Below are positions 20,271-31,424 of a stretch of DNA of 64,000 nt, in pieces. Every line of letters starts with the position of its first letter. Position 1 is the first letter of the stretch. Made by a program: the position numbers and the translations under genes. The notes beneath the pieces were generated by a model that worked only from the letters and a program-made list of their open reading frames with translations, had not been told where the DNA came from and did not search any database. The DNA is from Petaurus breviceps papuanus (Eukaryota; Chordata; Mammalia; Diprotodontia; Petauridae). The DNA is taken from NCBI GenBank assembly GCA_028583685.1, contig JAMXIF010000003.1, positions 58,813,310 through 58,877,309 of the forward strand, written 5' to 3'.

Positions 20271-20344
20271 ATTGATTTGCTCATGTTCAGAAATCGGGTA
20301 TGTCCCACAGGTAGGACTTGAATATGAGTTTGCAAACAGTGGTT

Positions 20345-20462
20345 TCTAAGCACAGAATCAGGCACAAAGTTGGTGCTTAATAAATATATGATTAATTGAT
20401 TGACTGAATCCTGGTCTTTCTGACACCAAAGCTGTCATTCTGTTCATTAGACCAATTGCCTT
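20345..20462. repeat. L2-type tail plus reverse SINE head fragment
   Basis: 'GGTGCTTAATAAATATATG' with 'GATTGACTGAATCC' is an L2-like 3' tail on the plus strand. 'TCTTTCTGACACCAAAGCTG' and 'CATTAGACCAATTGCC' resemble the reverse of a CORE-SINE head. Confidence 0.4.
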
Positions 20463-20516
20463 CATATGTGAATATAGATTAGGGTACTGTAGTTCATGCA
20501 GATTTATACAAAATAT

Positions 20517-20548
20517 CATGCAAATAATCTTTCATGCAAATAATCTTT
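20517..20548 (+). promoter_or_regulatory. Tandem 16-bp duplication giving two octamer motifs
   Basis: CATGCAAATAATCTTT is present twice in a row. Each copy holds ATGCAAAT (20518-20525 and 20534-20541), the consensus site of POU/Oct factors. The duplication is certain; binding is not shown. Confidence 0.4.
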
Positions 20549-21408
20549 TTTTTTTCAAGTATGAATTGTGCATGATTGGCTGCCCTCTTAAATGAGAAAT
20601 CCTACCCTGAAAATTAGAATGTGAAATCTTTAGAGTTTGTCACAGCAAAATAATCACTTGGTTGAACAGCACACTACAGGATAAAGGCCCTCTGGAATCA
20701 AAGGTTTGCTCCTTATATAGTCACAGTATTCTTTATGCAGATTGTTTCATTTAAAACCTTAAGTGTTTAACTTGAGATTGGTTTATTGCTTTTTTGTTTT
20801 GTTGAATTATTTCAATAATTTTTTATTATATATACTTTTTACTCCATGAATGAATCCCAGGGTTGCAAGTTTAAATCTGTAAATCTAAATTATTGTGCCA
20901 GTATTTTTTCAGTTTTCTACCTGAGGCCAGACATTGCATGTTGGGAATGGTATGCAACCTTCCAGACATATTTTACTTATTTGTCTCCAGATTGACTATG
21001 AAGGGGCCATCTGCTCTGGGGATGAAAGTGTCGTTTTTGTTACAACGTGAAGTATTTTCTCAATAAAATTCTATGCATGGAAATACAAAGGATATGGAGG
21101 GACAGGGAACTGATCTTGACAAATATTTTAAATGAAGACAATTTCCTCTCAATAAGTATTAGAGTGGAGACAAAAGTTGGTTTTAATACCACTCTACATA
21201 GTAAAATGATACGAGATGTCTATTCAGAAAAAAAAAATAGGGAATAAGTTCTCTTAGAACAACTTTGTAAATTCCTGAATTGAATAACAAAAGCTATCAG
21301 ACATGAAATAAGCCTTCATTTTGATTTCAGTTTGCTTTCTGGGATTTCAAGTTTTGTTATATTTTTTGTTTAAAAAAAAAAACGAGACTTAGGATAGGAG
21401 TAGCACTC
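20549..21408. other. No gene or repeat recognised
   Basis: AT-rich sequence without a recognisable element; a few short chance frames only. Confidence 0.45.
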
Positions 21409-21988
21409 TGGAGACAGTTGTTAGAAGGACCCTGAGGTAAGCTTCCACTCTGGGGCTCCACCCCATAACTTCTTCCCCAGGGCCTGTGCTGACTCCACCC
21501 TCTTCCACCCACGCTAGGTCACAAGCCTGTCAGTATGAACTGACACTTCTATGTGATCTGCATCAGGGACAAGTTCATCAGAACAAGGGGAGGCAGAACT
21601 CCAAAGCAATCTGGAATCATTTAAGTAATACCTACTATAGGCAAGTATTACATGAGTCTGAGATTCTTCCATTGCCTAATTCAGAGAAACTTCATCCTTC
21701 TTGAAGAAATTATTCAAGAGGTCAAAGAAGGAAAACTAATGAATGAAGATGAGGTAAAAGAAGAAATAACGAAAGAAGTAGAGCCACACACATTTTTTTT
21801 TTTTGCATATTCAAGGAAATTTGGGGAAGGGAGCTGAAAAGACTAATGACAAAGAGGCAGAAAGCTTATCAGACTCTGAGTCTAAAGAAGGAACAATCAA
21901 GAAGAAATACAACCCAGTCACAGAAAAGGTCCTAGATGTAAATAACAATCCCTCTAGTCTAAGTGCAGCCAACTTTCAGAGAACATAG
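21409..21988 (+). pseudogene. MRGBP: Processed pseudogene of MRGBP
   Basis: MRGBP is the MRG15-binding subunit of the NuA4/TIP60 histone acetyltransferase complex. The sequence matches the remembered mammalian protein across most of its length, in three frames without introns. 'GHKPVSMN' then '[11 protein letters not shown]' at about 21520-21580 corresponds to human [20 protein letters not shown]. '[13 protein letters not shown]' (to 21690), '[20 protein letters not shown]' (21700-21765) and 'NPSSLSAANFQRT' ending at a TAG at 21986-21988 match [33 protein letters not shown] and NPSSPSAAKRRRT. It has an in-frame TGA near 21540, frame changes near 21690 and in the T-run at 21792, and about 50 extra bases near 21440. 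It is dead, moderately old and intron-free, so a retrocopy. MRGBP 3'UTR probably follows. Confidence 0.92.
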
Positions 21989-22299
21989 ACAGGCTATTAA
22001 AAATAACTTTAAAAGGAATAAGGAGGAAACAAAAAAATTTATGGTGTTTACTTTAGTGAAGGAATTTTTGACAAGTTTTTGTTAACCCAATGGTTCAGGT
22101 GATACATATTGTTTTTGCTAATCATTGGGAAGGGAACATGAAAAGATCAGCAGGAGGGAAAAGGCTAAGAAGTTCATCCTATACTTGCTAGGAAGGTGGT
22201 GGCAGTAGGATTTTTCTTCAGCATTCTAGTTGAGTTCTCAAAATTCTCAAGGTTGCTTTGCAAGAGTGAACTTAGGGCTTTGTGATGATTTATATTGAA
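21989..22299 (+). pseudogene. Probable 3'UTR of the MRGBP retrocopy
   Basis: The AT-rich sequence directly after the pseudo-stop shows no repeat signature and is best explained as retrocopied 3'UTR. The end of the retrocopy and its poly(A) could not be located, because a SINE interrupts the region. Inference only. Confidence 0.45.
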
Positions 22300-22312
22300 A
22301 GATTATTTGTGG
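22300..22312. repeat. Left target duplication of the WSINE-type SINE
   Basis: AGATTATTTGTGG (22300-22312) recurs perfectly at 22474-22486. Confidence 0.92.
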
Positions 22313-22473
22313 GGGCGACTAGGTGGCACTACGGCCCTGGAGTCAGGATGACCTGAGTTCAAATGTGGCCTCAGACACTTAACACAAAAACTAGCCTTGT
22401 GACCTTGGGCAAGTCACTTAAACCCAATTCCCTTACCTTTCCCCCCCTCCAAAAAACAAAAAAACAAAAAAAT
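22313..22473 (+). repeat. WSINE-type tRNA-headed SINE
   Basis: 'GGGCGACTAGGTGGCACTAC', 'CCTGGAGTCAGGATGACCTG', 'AGTTCAAATGTGGCCTC' (B-box-like), 'CTTGTGACCTTGGGCAAGTC', ending in a C-run and (CA5-7)n A-rich tail. Perfect 13-bp target duplication, so fairly young. It interrupts the presumed MRGBP retrocopy 3'UTR. Confidence 0.93.
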
Positions 22474-22486
22474 AGATTATTTGTGG

Positions 22487-23585
22487 AATTTTTGTGGTTT
22501 TGAAGCCAAAACTTATTTTTAGAGGTATGTTGATCATTTAGGTTCTCATAAGTTTTTCTTGATTTGGTATTTGAATCCAGTTGTAGGATCAAATAATTCT
22601 TACCATCATAAAGCAAATGCCAGAATGAACTAGTAGAAAATTCAAAGGAGGCCTCTTTCCAATAGACAAACCACCATATACCAAGAGAAAAATTACTCTC
22701 AAAAACATAGCTCTAAGCTAGAAGAAGAAAACCTAAAAGACAAAACTACTTTTCCACACTGAAACCCCTGGTCTGGAAGATCACACAAGACAAGAAGATC
22801 TGCAAGAAATGCAGCCAGAGTGGGAATGACTGCCCCCCCCTCCCAACGAGCAGGATGAGATCATCAATAAGTGCATGGTGTAGCCTCACATCCACACACA
22901 ATGCTACCAGGGCCTCCCAGGTTCAGATCCCCTTCCTGGTACCCCAACCTGTGGGTGCCCACAGGTCAGAAAATCATGCATTTCAGGGACAAGGATATAA
23001 CTTAGCAGGATAAACACTCCACCCTTTCTCCTGGGAAACAAGGAGTCTGAGGATTTCAGTATTGCCACTTTGTCCATCTAAGAATAAAGTGGCACAACCC
23101 AGAATAAATGAAGACAGCTGTCTAAAGTGTCCTAGGGTGCCCAGGTCCTCTATATACTCTCAGGTAAATAAAACATCAAGCATGGATGACCTATGGTCTA
23201 TCTGGAAGGAAGAAGAAAGGGCTGGATTTGGCTAATCTTCAGTCAGTTTGCTTGATGATGGCTTCATCTTTGGCAGCGGTGAAACTGTTTTCATCTGGCA
23301 CTAAAATGGAGGATACAGTAGATTCTTTAATCTCAGAGTCCAAGTACACACAGCTCCATATGAGTAATGGGGGCTTAAATACAGGATTTGATTTTCTGGA
23401 TAACTGGTAAAATGAAACAAAACCAAGAAGAAACCCATTTTTCCCCCAAAGCCTTGTGCTGGAGAAGGATAAAAAATGACAACTTTTCTCCTATCTTTCA
23501 TTTTTCCTAGTTTTTGTGTATTTTTTCCTAATAATTTGAAACAATTCAATGTCACCTGTCTAGATGTTACCATTTGATTTGATCA
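22487..23585. other. Unassigned region with a 74-codon frame
   Basis: The first part may still be MRGBP-derived 3'UTR. From about 22740 the sequence is less AT-rich, with readable runs in shifting frames. It includes a 74-codon frame (23186-23410, 'GLDLANLQSVCLMMASSLAA'...) ending at TAA. It could be another broken retrocopy, but no protein was recognised and no function is proposed. Confidence 0.35.
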
Positions 23586-23589
23586 GGAA

Positions 23590-25790
23590 TATATATATAT
23601 ATATACACATACTTATATACATTACAATACATAAGCAAATGCTCACCCCCTTCCCCAACACTGCCTCTTTTGTGTGAGATAATTTACGCCATTCTACCTC
23701 TCCCTTTCTCTCTCTCCCAGTACATTCCTCTCTCAACCCTTAATTTTATTTTTAGGTATCATCCCTTCATATTGAACTCACATCAGTGCCTTCTGTCTAT
23801 ATATAATTCTGTCTTAATAATAAGAAAGATCTTATGAGTTATAAGTACCATCTTCTCATGTAGAAATGTAAGAGTTTAGCCTTATTAAGCTCCTTATGAT
23901 TTCCATTTTCTGATTACCTTCTTCTGCTTCTCTTGATTCTTGTATATGAAAATAAAAATTTTTATTCAGCTCTGGTCTTTTCATCAAGAATATTTAAAAG
24001 TCACCTGTTTAATTGAATATCCATTTTCCCCCTGAAAGATCATACTTAATTTCATTGGGTAGGTGATTCTTGGTTGTAATCCTAGCTCTTTTGTCCCCTG
24101 GAATAACATATTACAAGCCCTCAGATCCTTTAAGGAAGAAATTGCTAAATCTTGTGTTATCCTGACTGTGGCTCCATGATACTTGAATTGTTTCTTTCTG
24201 GCTACTTGCAATATTCTCTCCTTGATCTGGGAGTTCTGGGATTTGGCTATAATATTCCTGAGAGTTTTCATTTGGGGATCTCTTTCAGGAGGTGATCAGT
24301 AGATTCTTTCCATTTCTATTTTACACTCTGGTTCTAGAATATCAGTCCAGTTTTCCTTGACGATTTCTTGAAAGATGATATCTAGGCTCCTTTTTTGACC
24401 ATGACTTTCAGGTAGTAGAATAATTTTTAAAATAATCTCCCTTAGATCTATTTTCTAGGTCAGTTGTTTTTCCAATGAGATATTTCACATTGTCTTCTAC
24501 TTTTTTTATTCTTTTACCTTTGTTTTATTATTTCTTGAATTCTTATAAGATTATTAGTGTTTTTATTTGTTCCATCCTAATTTTTAAGGAATTATTTTCT
24601 TCAGTGAGCTTTTGTACCTCCTTTTTCATTTAACTAATGCTACTTTTTAAGAAATGTTTTTCTTATGTGATTTTTGTGCCTCTTTTTCCATTTGGCCAAT
24701 TCTACTTTTTTAAGGCATTCTTCTCCTCATTATCTTTTGTATCTTTTTATCATTTGGCCTAGTCTGTTTTTTTAAGGTGATATTTCTTTACTATTTTTTT
24801 TTCTCTTTTACCAAGTTGTTGATATGTTTCTCATGATTTTCTTGCATCACTCTAATTTCTCTTCCCAATTTTTTCTCTACCTCTCAACTAATTTTCAAAA
24901 TCCTTTCTGAATTCTTCCATGGTGTAAGACCAATTCAAGTTTTTTTTTTTCTTGGAGGTTTCAGATATTGGAGCTTTGACCTTGTTATTTCCTGAATGTC
25001 TGTTTTGATCTTCCTTGCCATCACAATAACTTTCTATGGTCAGAAATGTTTTGCGCTATTCGTTTTCCAATCCTATTTCTTGACTGTTAACTCTTTGTTA
25101 AAGTAGGACTCTCCTACCAGGGTGGAAGGTACACTGTCCCAAATTTCAGGGGGTTTATGAAACTGTTATCAGAGAAACTTTTAGGAACCTGAGACTTCAA
25201 CTTTTCTAAGGTGGTATGATATAAGGAGAGGTGTATTTAGTACTCTCTTGGCCTGTGTCCTGCTCTGTGAATGATCACAGTGATCTGCCCTGGAATTCTG
25301 ATAAGGGTCCCTGCTCCACAGTTGCAAACTCTTGCGTGATAGTACTCCTCCTTGCCCTGGGACTGTCACCTAGGACTGAGACCCCAATCCTAGTAGGGAT
25401 GAAACAACAGAGTCCTGCATCAGTGCTAGCAGAGACCCTTGTAATCACCTTCTGACTGGTAGTTTGATCCCCTTACTGTCTTTGGGCTGAATTCTCCAGA
25501 AGCAGCTGCTGCCTCTGCTGATTTCTGTTCCTGATTTGTTGGGTCTGGGTCTGTTCTGGCATGTCTATGCTGGACTGCATTCCACTATTACGCAAGTGCA
25601 ACAGACCTTTCCAGCTGCTCACTTCATTTGTCTGGGCTAGAAAATTATTTCACACTATCCTTTTGTAGATTATGCTGCTCCCAGAATTATTTTTATGGAA
25701 TTATTTAAAGGTATTGGTAGGGATCTGGAAAAAAAGCTCAGGCAAGTTGCTGCTTTTCTCCTCCATCTTTGTTCCACAACCACCTCCTAA
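23590..25790 (-). mobile_element. L1/HAL1 5' part: 5'UTR, ORF1, start of purine-rich region
   Basis: On the minus strand it runs from the 5' leader (about 25790-24940) through ORF1 (about 24930-23985) into a purine-rich stretch ending in (TA)n at 23590. ORF1 shows the coiled-coil part in a decayed state. A 95-codon frame (24271-23984) reads 'MKTLRNIIAKSQNSQIKERI' and 'ELGLQPRITYPMKLS', the RRM-to-C-terminal domain of L1 ORF1 protein. The sequence after ORF1 matches the 16.5-kb HAL1-like element, not an ORF2, although the copy stops before this can be settled. Old; 3' part missing. Confidence 0.8.
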
Positions 25791-27785
25791 TTTAGGATTT
25801 TTTAAAGCCTGCTATAAGAAGATTATATACTCTGGAGGAATGTTCTGTCTCAAACTCCACCAAATCATTGTCTTCTCACCCTTAGCCATGTGAATATTCC
25901 ATGTAGTAAACTACAAAAGTAGACTGTCTTCTACAACTTCTTTTTATTTAAGAGGTGAATTATCTTTACAATGGTTTGCTTTGCTAAAATGTCTCTGACA
26001 TCTCAGCAGTAACCATGTCAAGATTTACCTCTCTTTAAATAACTCACCAGACACTTGCCAACCTGTGCAGGTGGTCTAGTCCTCAATCACCAAAACATCT
26101 TGGTACTGGCCTCAATTATCTTGTAAGTCCTAGAAACCAGTATACTGGTACAAGCCAAAGAAAATAAGAGTGTTCTCATGCTGCCCTAATACAGATCAAC
26201 ACCATGGATGTTTTGGGGTTTTTTAGATTGCATGCTTAAAAGTCTTATATCAACCTTGTATTCCTTCATGTCCAATTTAGCAACTGTCTCAGAACTTCCC
26301 CTTACTTCCATTTTGTGACAGTTTCTTCTTTGAAGAACGTTATTCCTCACATGTCCCTGGTATCTAGATAGAAATGTGAAAAGCTATGTCAGTCATTGTT
26401 GGATAAAGGGCTATACTGATTGGTTGTCCTAGAACCCAGTACAGCACTAGTTGGTTGACCAAGTTTCTCTGTTCTTAAAGATTCAAAGGCTGCTTACTCC
26501 AACAAACAGGCTGCCTTGCTATGTGTTCTTCATGGAATATACCAGGGATTCCTCCCCAGTATCAGCAGATATGGAGATGTAATATTACCACTAACCTATC
26601 CCTCCTGGAGAGCTTTGGCATTCTGATGTGATAGCAGGGGACCTTCCTGGAGCTGGGACTGCCTTCACAGTACTTCCCTTACTCACTATACTACCATGAA
26701 CTTTTGCTGGAGACCTCCAGTTACCACATTAGATATCGCTCGGCTGGAAAAGGAGACACACATAGAGCCATCTATGTAAAATGCAACTCTGTTGTTGCCT
26801 CCAGAATGTACTGTCCCCATGTAGGTGCTGGGGCAAATTCTAATGCAGACTAATCTATGCACTGCCTCTCACTGTGTCCTCTTCACCTGAGGCCTTAATT
26901 TTCCTGAGCCTTTGCCAGTGAATGATCAGTTCCAGCACCATAGAGAATGCATTAGGATTTGAGGGGAGTGTGCAGGGATGGGGTGGGAAAGGTCGATCTT
27001 TTTTATTTATAGGTTTTCATTAAATGGTTCCCAGAAAAAAATGTTTTAATTTCTGCCCATTGAAGTAAACACAAGATCTCTCTTTGGAGACTTGAGTCAA
27101 ATCTGTCCACTAAAGGTCAAGGGTAGGAATATTTTTATTTTTATTTTTATTTTCTCACTGAGTACTTCATGAGAGTAGGGTCTTGAACTAATCGCATTCT
27201 CATGCCAAAAAATGTAATAGAAGTTTTTTTTCTTGCTACTAGAAAGACCAAGAACTAGATGTTTTGCCTCATGTATGTATACTGTATATAATTGGTTTGA
27301 TATTTCACTATTTAAGAAAAATATTTTGTTATTGTTTGATATAGAAATAAGGTTGCAAAAGCTTAATCTTGTGATGTACTTTTCTGAGAAATTTGTTTTA
27401 ATGTCATGAATATTTTGAGATACTTGTTGCTTGGTTTTATGTGCTAGACAATTGAACTAGCAGTTCTTATTTATTATTCAGACAGCTGCAGACAGACAAA
27501 ATAAATGACAGTTTTGTGGGAGGTATTCTTAGTATGTTGAACTGGAAATTGGGTAAGACACAAAATGCTTATTTGAAATACACCCTCATTTGACTTCTGA
27601 ATGAAAACTACAAAAACCCCTTTAAAATAAAGGCTCAGATTTTTTTTTTAAGAAGGAAGATGTGTCTCTGTAGCATTTACAAAGGGAAAAAATATTCCTT
27701 CAAAAAGAATTGGAATTTGTGACAAAAAAGGATAAACAAGTACATAAGTTCTTGAAACATACATGCACATACATATACATGAATA
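25791..27785. other. About 2 kb without a recognised gene or repeat
   Basis: Somewhat GC-richer around 26000-26950. A 70-codon frame without a start near 26640-26850 was translated and not recognised. There are short A/T-rich tracts near 27120 and 27640. Confidence 0.45.
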
Positions 27786-28030
27786 AACTGTCAAGTAAAT
27801 GAAGACTCTCTTGTAGCAGGTGGCACCTGAGCTGCTAGGGCTTCGAAGAGATGGAGGGGAAAAAAGAGAGCCCTTTCGGCCTGGGCCACAGATTGTGCAA
27901 AAGCTTTGAGTTTAGAAATGGAATGTCCTATGGAAGGAAGAACAACTAGGTCAGTTTGGCATAGGCAGTACAGGAAGGGGAGAAATGCAAAATGTAAAAT
28001 AAGCCTGGAAAGGTAGCCTGTGACCAAATG
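27786..28030 (+). repeat. Ancient dispersed repeat, 3' block
   Basis: 'GGAATGTCCTATGGAAGG', 'AACAACTAGGTCAGTTTGGC', 'CTGGAAAGGTAGCCTG' follow the order of a very common mammalian relic whose start resembles 11990. The 78-codon reverse frame is chance. Confidence 0.38.
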
Positions 28031-28234
28031 TGAAATGTCATATCACTCAACTAAAGAAGAGTTGGTAAAGGGATGTCATCTGAGAATGGGAAACAAATTT
28101 CTGGGCAATAGCTTAAAGCACAGAAAATATAGACTCCTGACCAGGGACGATCTTAATATAGCACCCCTCCCCCACCTTTTCTTGCTTCAATTTCCTGAGA
28201 AATCATTCTACAATCGGTGCCTGTACTTCATGTA

Positions 28235-28885
28235 ACCTGACTATTATAAACTCTCTGGAATCTGACTTCAGTCTTATTATTCAACTAAAACTGCCCCTTC
28301 CAAAGTTACCAATGGTCACTTAAATTGCCAAATCTAGTGGTCTTCTATAATTCTCATCAGTCTTGGCCTCCCTTTGGTTTTTGACCTTCTACCATTGGAT
28401 ACTTTTTCCTCTCAGTTCCTTCTTTTCTTTTCCTTCCTTCCTTCCTTCCTTCCTTCCTTCCTTCCTTCCTTCCTTCCTTCCTTCCTTCCTTCCTTCCTTC
28501 CTTCCTTCCTTCCTTCCTTCCTTCCTTCCTTCCTTCCTTCCTTCCTTCCTTCCTTCCTTCCTTCCTTTCTTCTTTCCTTCCTTCCTTCCTTCCTTCCTTC
28601 CTTCCTTCCTTCCTCTCCCTTCCTTTCTGTCTTTGCTTCTTTCTTACTTCCTTTCTATACTACTAATATTTCTTGGTCTCCTTTACTGGATCTTCCTCTA
28701 CATAGTAACTATGGGCATCCCCCAAGACTCTGCTTTGGGCCATCTTTTCTTCTGCCTCTATACTCTTTCTCTTGGTGATGTCATCAGTTCTCATGAACTC
28801 TATTGTCATCTCTATTTAATTGGTTTATCCAGTTCCAAGCTCTCTCCTGACCTCCTGTCTAGTATCTCCAACTACCTAAACAGTT
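28235..28885 (+). repeat. L2 LINE reverse transcriptase region, with internal (TTCC)n
   Basis: 'CTGCCCCTTCCAAAGTTACC', 'AATGGTCACTTAAATTGCCA' and, after the microsatellite, 'GGGCATCCCCCAAGACTCTG', 'CTCTTGGTGATGTCATCAG'. The plus frame reads 'MGIPQDSALGHLFFCLYTLS' and 'LSPDLLSSISNYL', the L2 RT box (usual VGVPQGSVLGPLLFSLYT). The following YADD is lost. The long serine/proline/leucine frame over this region is repeat plus L2, not a gene. Confidence 0.8.
28430..28613. repeat. (TTCC)n microsatellite, about 184 bp
   Basis: Some 45 units of TTCC, with one TTTCTTCTTTCC interruption near 28565. It grew from a pyrimidine-rich L2 segment. Confidence 0.97.
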
Positions 28886-28887
28886 AG

Positions 28888-29133
28888 ATATTACAATATA
28901 TAAAGCACTGGGCCTGGGGTCAGGAATACCTTACTTCAAATCTGACCTCAGATATTTACTAGCTGTATGAAACTGGGCATGGGACTTAATCTTCATCTAT
29001 TCTAGCTCTCTTAACTATAAAATGGGGATAATAATAGAACCTAGCACTCTGTTGTTGTGAAGATAAAATGAGATCATATGTGTAAAGTGCTTAGTACATT
29101 ATCTGGCATATAGGAGATGATTATTACATGTTT
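28888..29133 (+). repeat. CORE-SINE inserted in L2
   Basis: 'GCACTGGGCCTGGGGTCAGG', 'CTTCAAATCTGACCTCAGAT', 'TTACTAGCTGTATGA', 'TATAAAATGGGGATAATAAT', then tail 'TTGTTGTGAAGATAAAATGA' and 'GTAAAGTGCTTAGTACA'. L2 sequence resumes right after it. Confidence 0.8.
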
Positions 29134-29475
29134 GTTCCCTTCTTTTTCTCACATTGGATATCCCAAATTAGATGTCAGATAGGTATCTTAAATTCATCAT
29201 TTCCAAAACTCAACTTATTATTTCCCTTCAAAAATTCTCCTCCCTTCCTAAATTCTCTAGTTCTCTTGAAGTACTACTGCCAAGTCCTGAGGCTTCTACC
29301 TTTGTAATATTTCTTGTATATATCCCCTTCCTTTTGCCCACATACATGCCACCCTGGTAGAGGTCCTCATTGATTCCTGCCTAAACTATAATAATGAACT
29401 TCTGGTTGGTCTCTAAATCTCAAGTTTTCTCATCATTCCATTCCATTTTCTACTCAGTTGTCAAAAAAGATAATT
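29134..29475 (+). repeat. L2 LINE, continuation
   Basis: 'ATCTTAAATTCATCATTTCC', 'AAAACTCAACTTATTATTTC', 'CCACCCTGGTAGAGGTCCTC', 'TGCCTAAACTATAATAATGA' continue the L2 copy that ends at 28885. Strongly decayed. Confidence 0.7.
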
Positions 29476-29477
29476 TC

Positions 29478-30245
29478 CTCTTTGTTTGATCTTTTTGGGT
29501 TAGAGACATAGTACTAACACTTCTGGGTCAATGGACATTTACACCTTTGTAACTTTTTGAGATCCAAGTTGTTTTATCCAGAATGGTTGTACCAAGTCAC
29601 ATCTCTATTAGCAGTATGTTAATACCTCTTCTTTTCTCATAGGTTGTCCAATGTTGGTTTATTTTCATTTTTTTAAAACTTCACCAGTCTGGGTCAAGTG
29701 GAACATTAAAAATTACTTTAGTTTGTATTTCTCAACTTACTAGTGCCTTGGATCACTTTTTTCCTTTATTTAGTTATTGATAGCTTAGATTTATTTTGCC
29801 ATTTCATATCCTTTGACCATTTATCAAATGTAGAAGGTTACTTATTCCTATATATCCGAATATAATTGAAAACTGTCATGCTGTAGCAAACATAGGGGTC
29901 AGTCTTGTAGACACCTGGAGAGACTTGCATGAACTTATGGAAAGTGGGGTAAACAGAACTGGTAGAACAATTTATACAATAGCCACAACACAGTAAAATG
30001 AACATCTTTGAAAGGCTTAAGAACTCTGATCAATGCAACCATGATTCCTGAAGATTAGTGATGAAGAATGGTACTCATCATCTGATAGCAATATAATGGA
30101 CTTGATATGTGGAATGATACACACATTTTTAGACATGATCAATGAAGGAATTTATATTGTTTGATTATGATTATAACAAAGGTTTGTTTTTCTTCTATTT
30201 TTCAATGGGGGCTGGAGATAAGAGAAATGTATATTAATTGAAACA
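29478..30245 (+). mobile_element. L1 3' end with twin-priming inversion
   Basis: 29478-29830 is the reverse complement of the ORF2 C-terminal region. Read backward it gives 'GATAAATGGTCAAAGGATAT', 'GAGATGTGACTTGGTACAAC' and 'CATTGACCCAGAAGTG', equivalent to about 8525-8880 of the long L1. 29880-30245 is the forward 3' end ('CTGGAGAGACTTGCATGAAC', 'GATCAATGCAACCATGATTC', 'TTTTTCAATGGGGGCTGG'). A 5' part inverted next to a forward 3' part, with a small loss between, is the known product of twin priming. Confidence 0.7.
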
Positions 30246-30289
30246 TTCAACTCTGACTACATTCAACATTCTCCATATTTTTCTTGGAG

Positions 30290-30430
30290 TAAAGAGAGAG
30301 AGAAATGAAACACATAAGCAATAGCATCATTAGCAAATGTCCTAAATCCTAGCTCACAAAGAAAGAGGAAGAGAGAGGGAGGGAAGGGGGAGAAAGAAAG
30401 AAATAGAGAGAAAGAAAGAGAAAGTTCCCA
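30290..30430. repeat. GA-rich low-complexity tract
   Basis: (AGAGA)n and GAAAGAAAG-type sequence over about 140 bp, with interruptions. Confidence 0.75.
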
Positions 30431-31195
30431 GGGATAGAAAGCCATTTTTCTACCCCTCCTGCAGTCCCAGCACCCTTAGAAAAATACAGAAAGTTCAGTT
30501 TTCATCACAGGTTTCCAGGCAAATGTTAGAAACAGACTGTCACTCATTTGGCATCCAGCAGGAAAGCAAAAAGGTAAGAAAAAAGGCCATTGCCAATATC
30601 TCACATGCTAAAGTGACAAAGGAATATTTCCTAGCTCTGCTGGATACAATACGGTAAGCTCCTGATGTGATATATCTGGGAAGAAAAGTGCTGTAGTTCA
30701 CAATTACAGTAAGGATTATTTATTATGGTACTGACTCAGTAATGTGAGGGACAGCAGGGGGAACAAGCAGAGCCTTGCTCTTAGTACTGCATTTTTCAGC
30801 TTTTATTAAGGTGGAAAAGTGTATCATTTATCTTACTCACCCACTTTTAAGAAAGAGCTTCAGATACAGTTCTTAGAAACTAACCCAGGAATAACAGTGG
30901 TTCAACAGAGAATGCAATAGAATAGCAAGTTCAATAAAAGATCAAGTGGGATCGAAAATAACTGTGTGATTTTGATTATTTATGCAAGGGAATGAGACAG
31001 GCCACCATTTTTCATTGACTACCTAAGTTATCTTTAAGAACAAAGATTCATTTGGGTAAATGTCTACAAATAGAAAACAAAGATGAACAAATACAGTAAA
31101 GACAAATGCATTAATTACAGATATTATCCCACTTGCTGTTCACAGCAAACATGAGGGGTAAGTACAACTTTAATCATTTTACCAAAAAACAAAGT
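30431..31195. other. No gene or repeat recognised
   Basis: Apparently unique sequence. No reading frame or repeat signature was recognised. Confidence 0.45.
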
Positions 31196-31424
31196 GAGGC
31201 TCACACTTCTCCCATTTTGTAGATAAGAAAAACAAGAGTTAAGTGACACATAGCAAAAAATAACTAAAATTGATCATAAGCCATTTGAGAGGAAAGACTC
31301 TAAATTGTGTGCCTTTACTTTTGAGCACCTTGCTCAGTAAATACTCATAGTACGTAACTGACAAATATTTTCTGACTTGAATTTAATTGGAATTATATAT
31401 GTATGGTAACTTACATGCTACAAA

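Noticed and set aside
26640-26850. 70-codon frame lacking a start, 'LPSQYFPYSLYYHELLLETS'
   Set aside because: No recognisable domain or family, no start codon and no flanking splice signals that I could defend; probably chance.
28363-28887. 174-codon frame rich in S/F/L/P
   Set aside because: It is a (TTCC)n microsatellite read in frame, followed by a decayed L2 RT segment; not a host gene.
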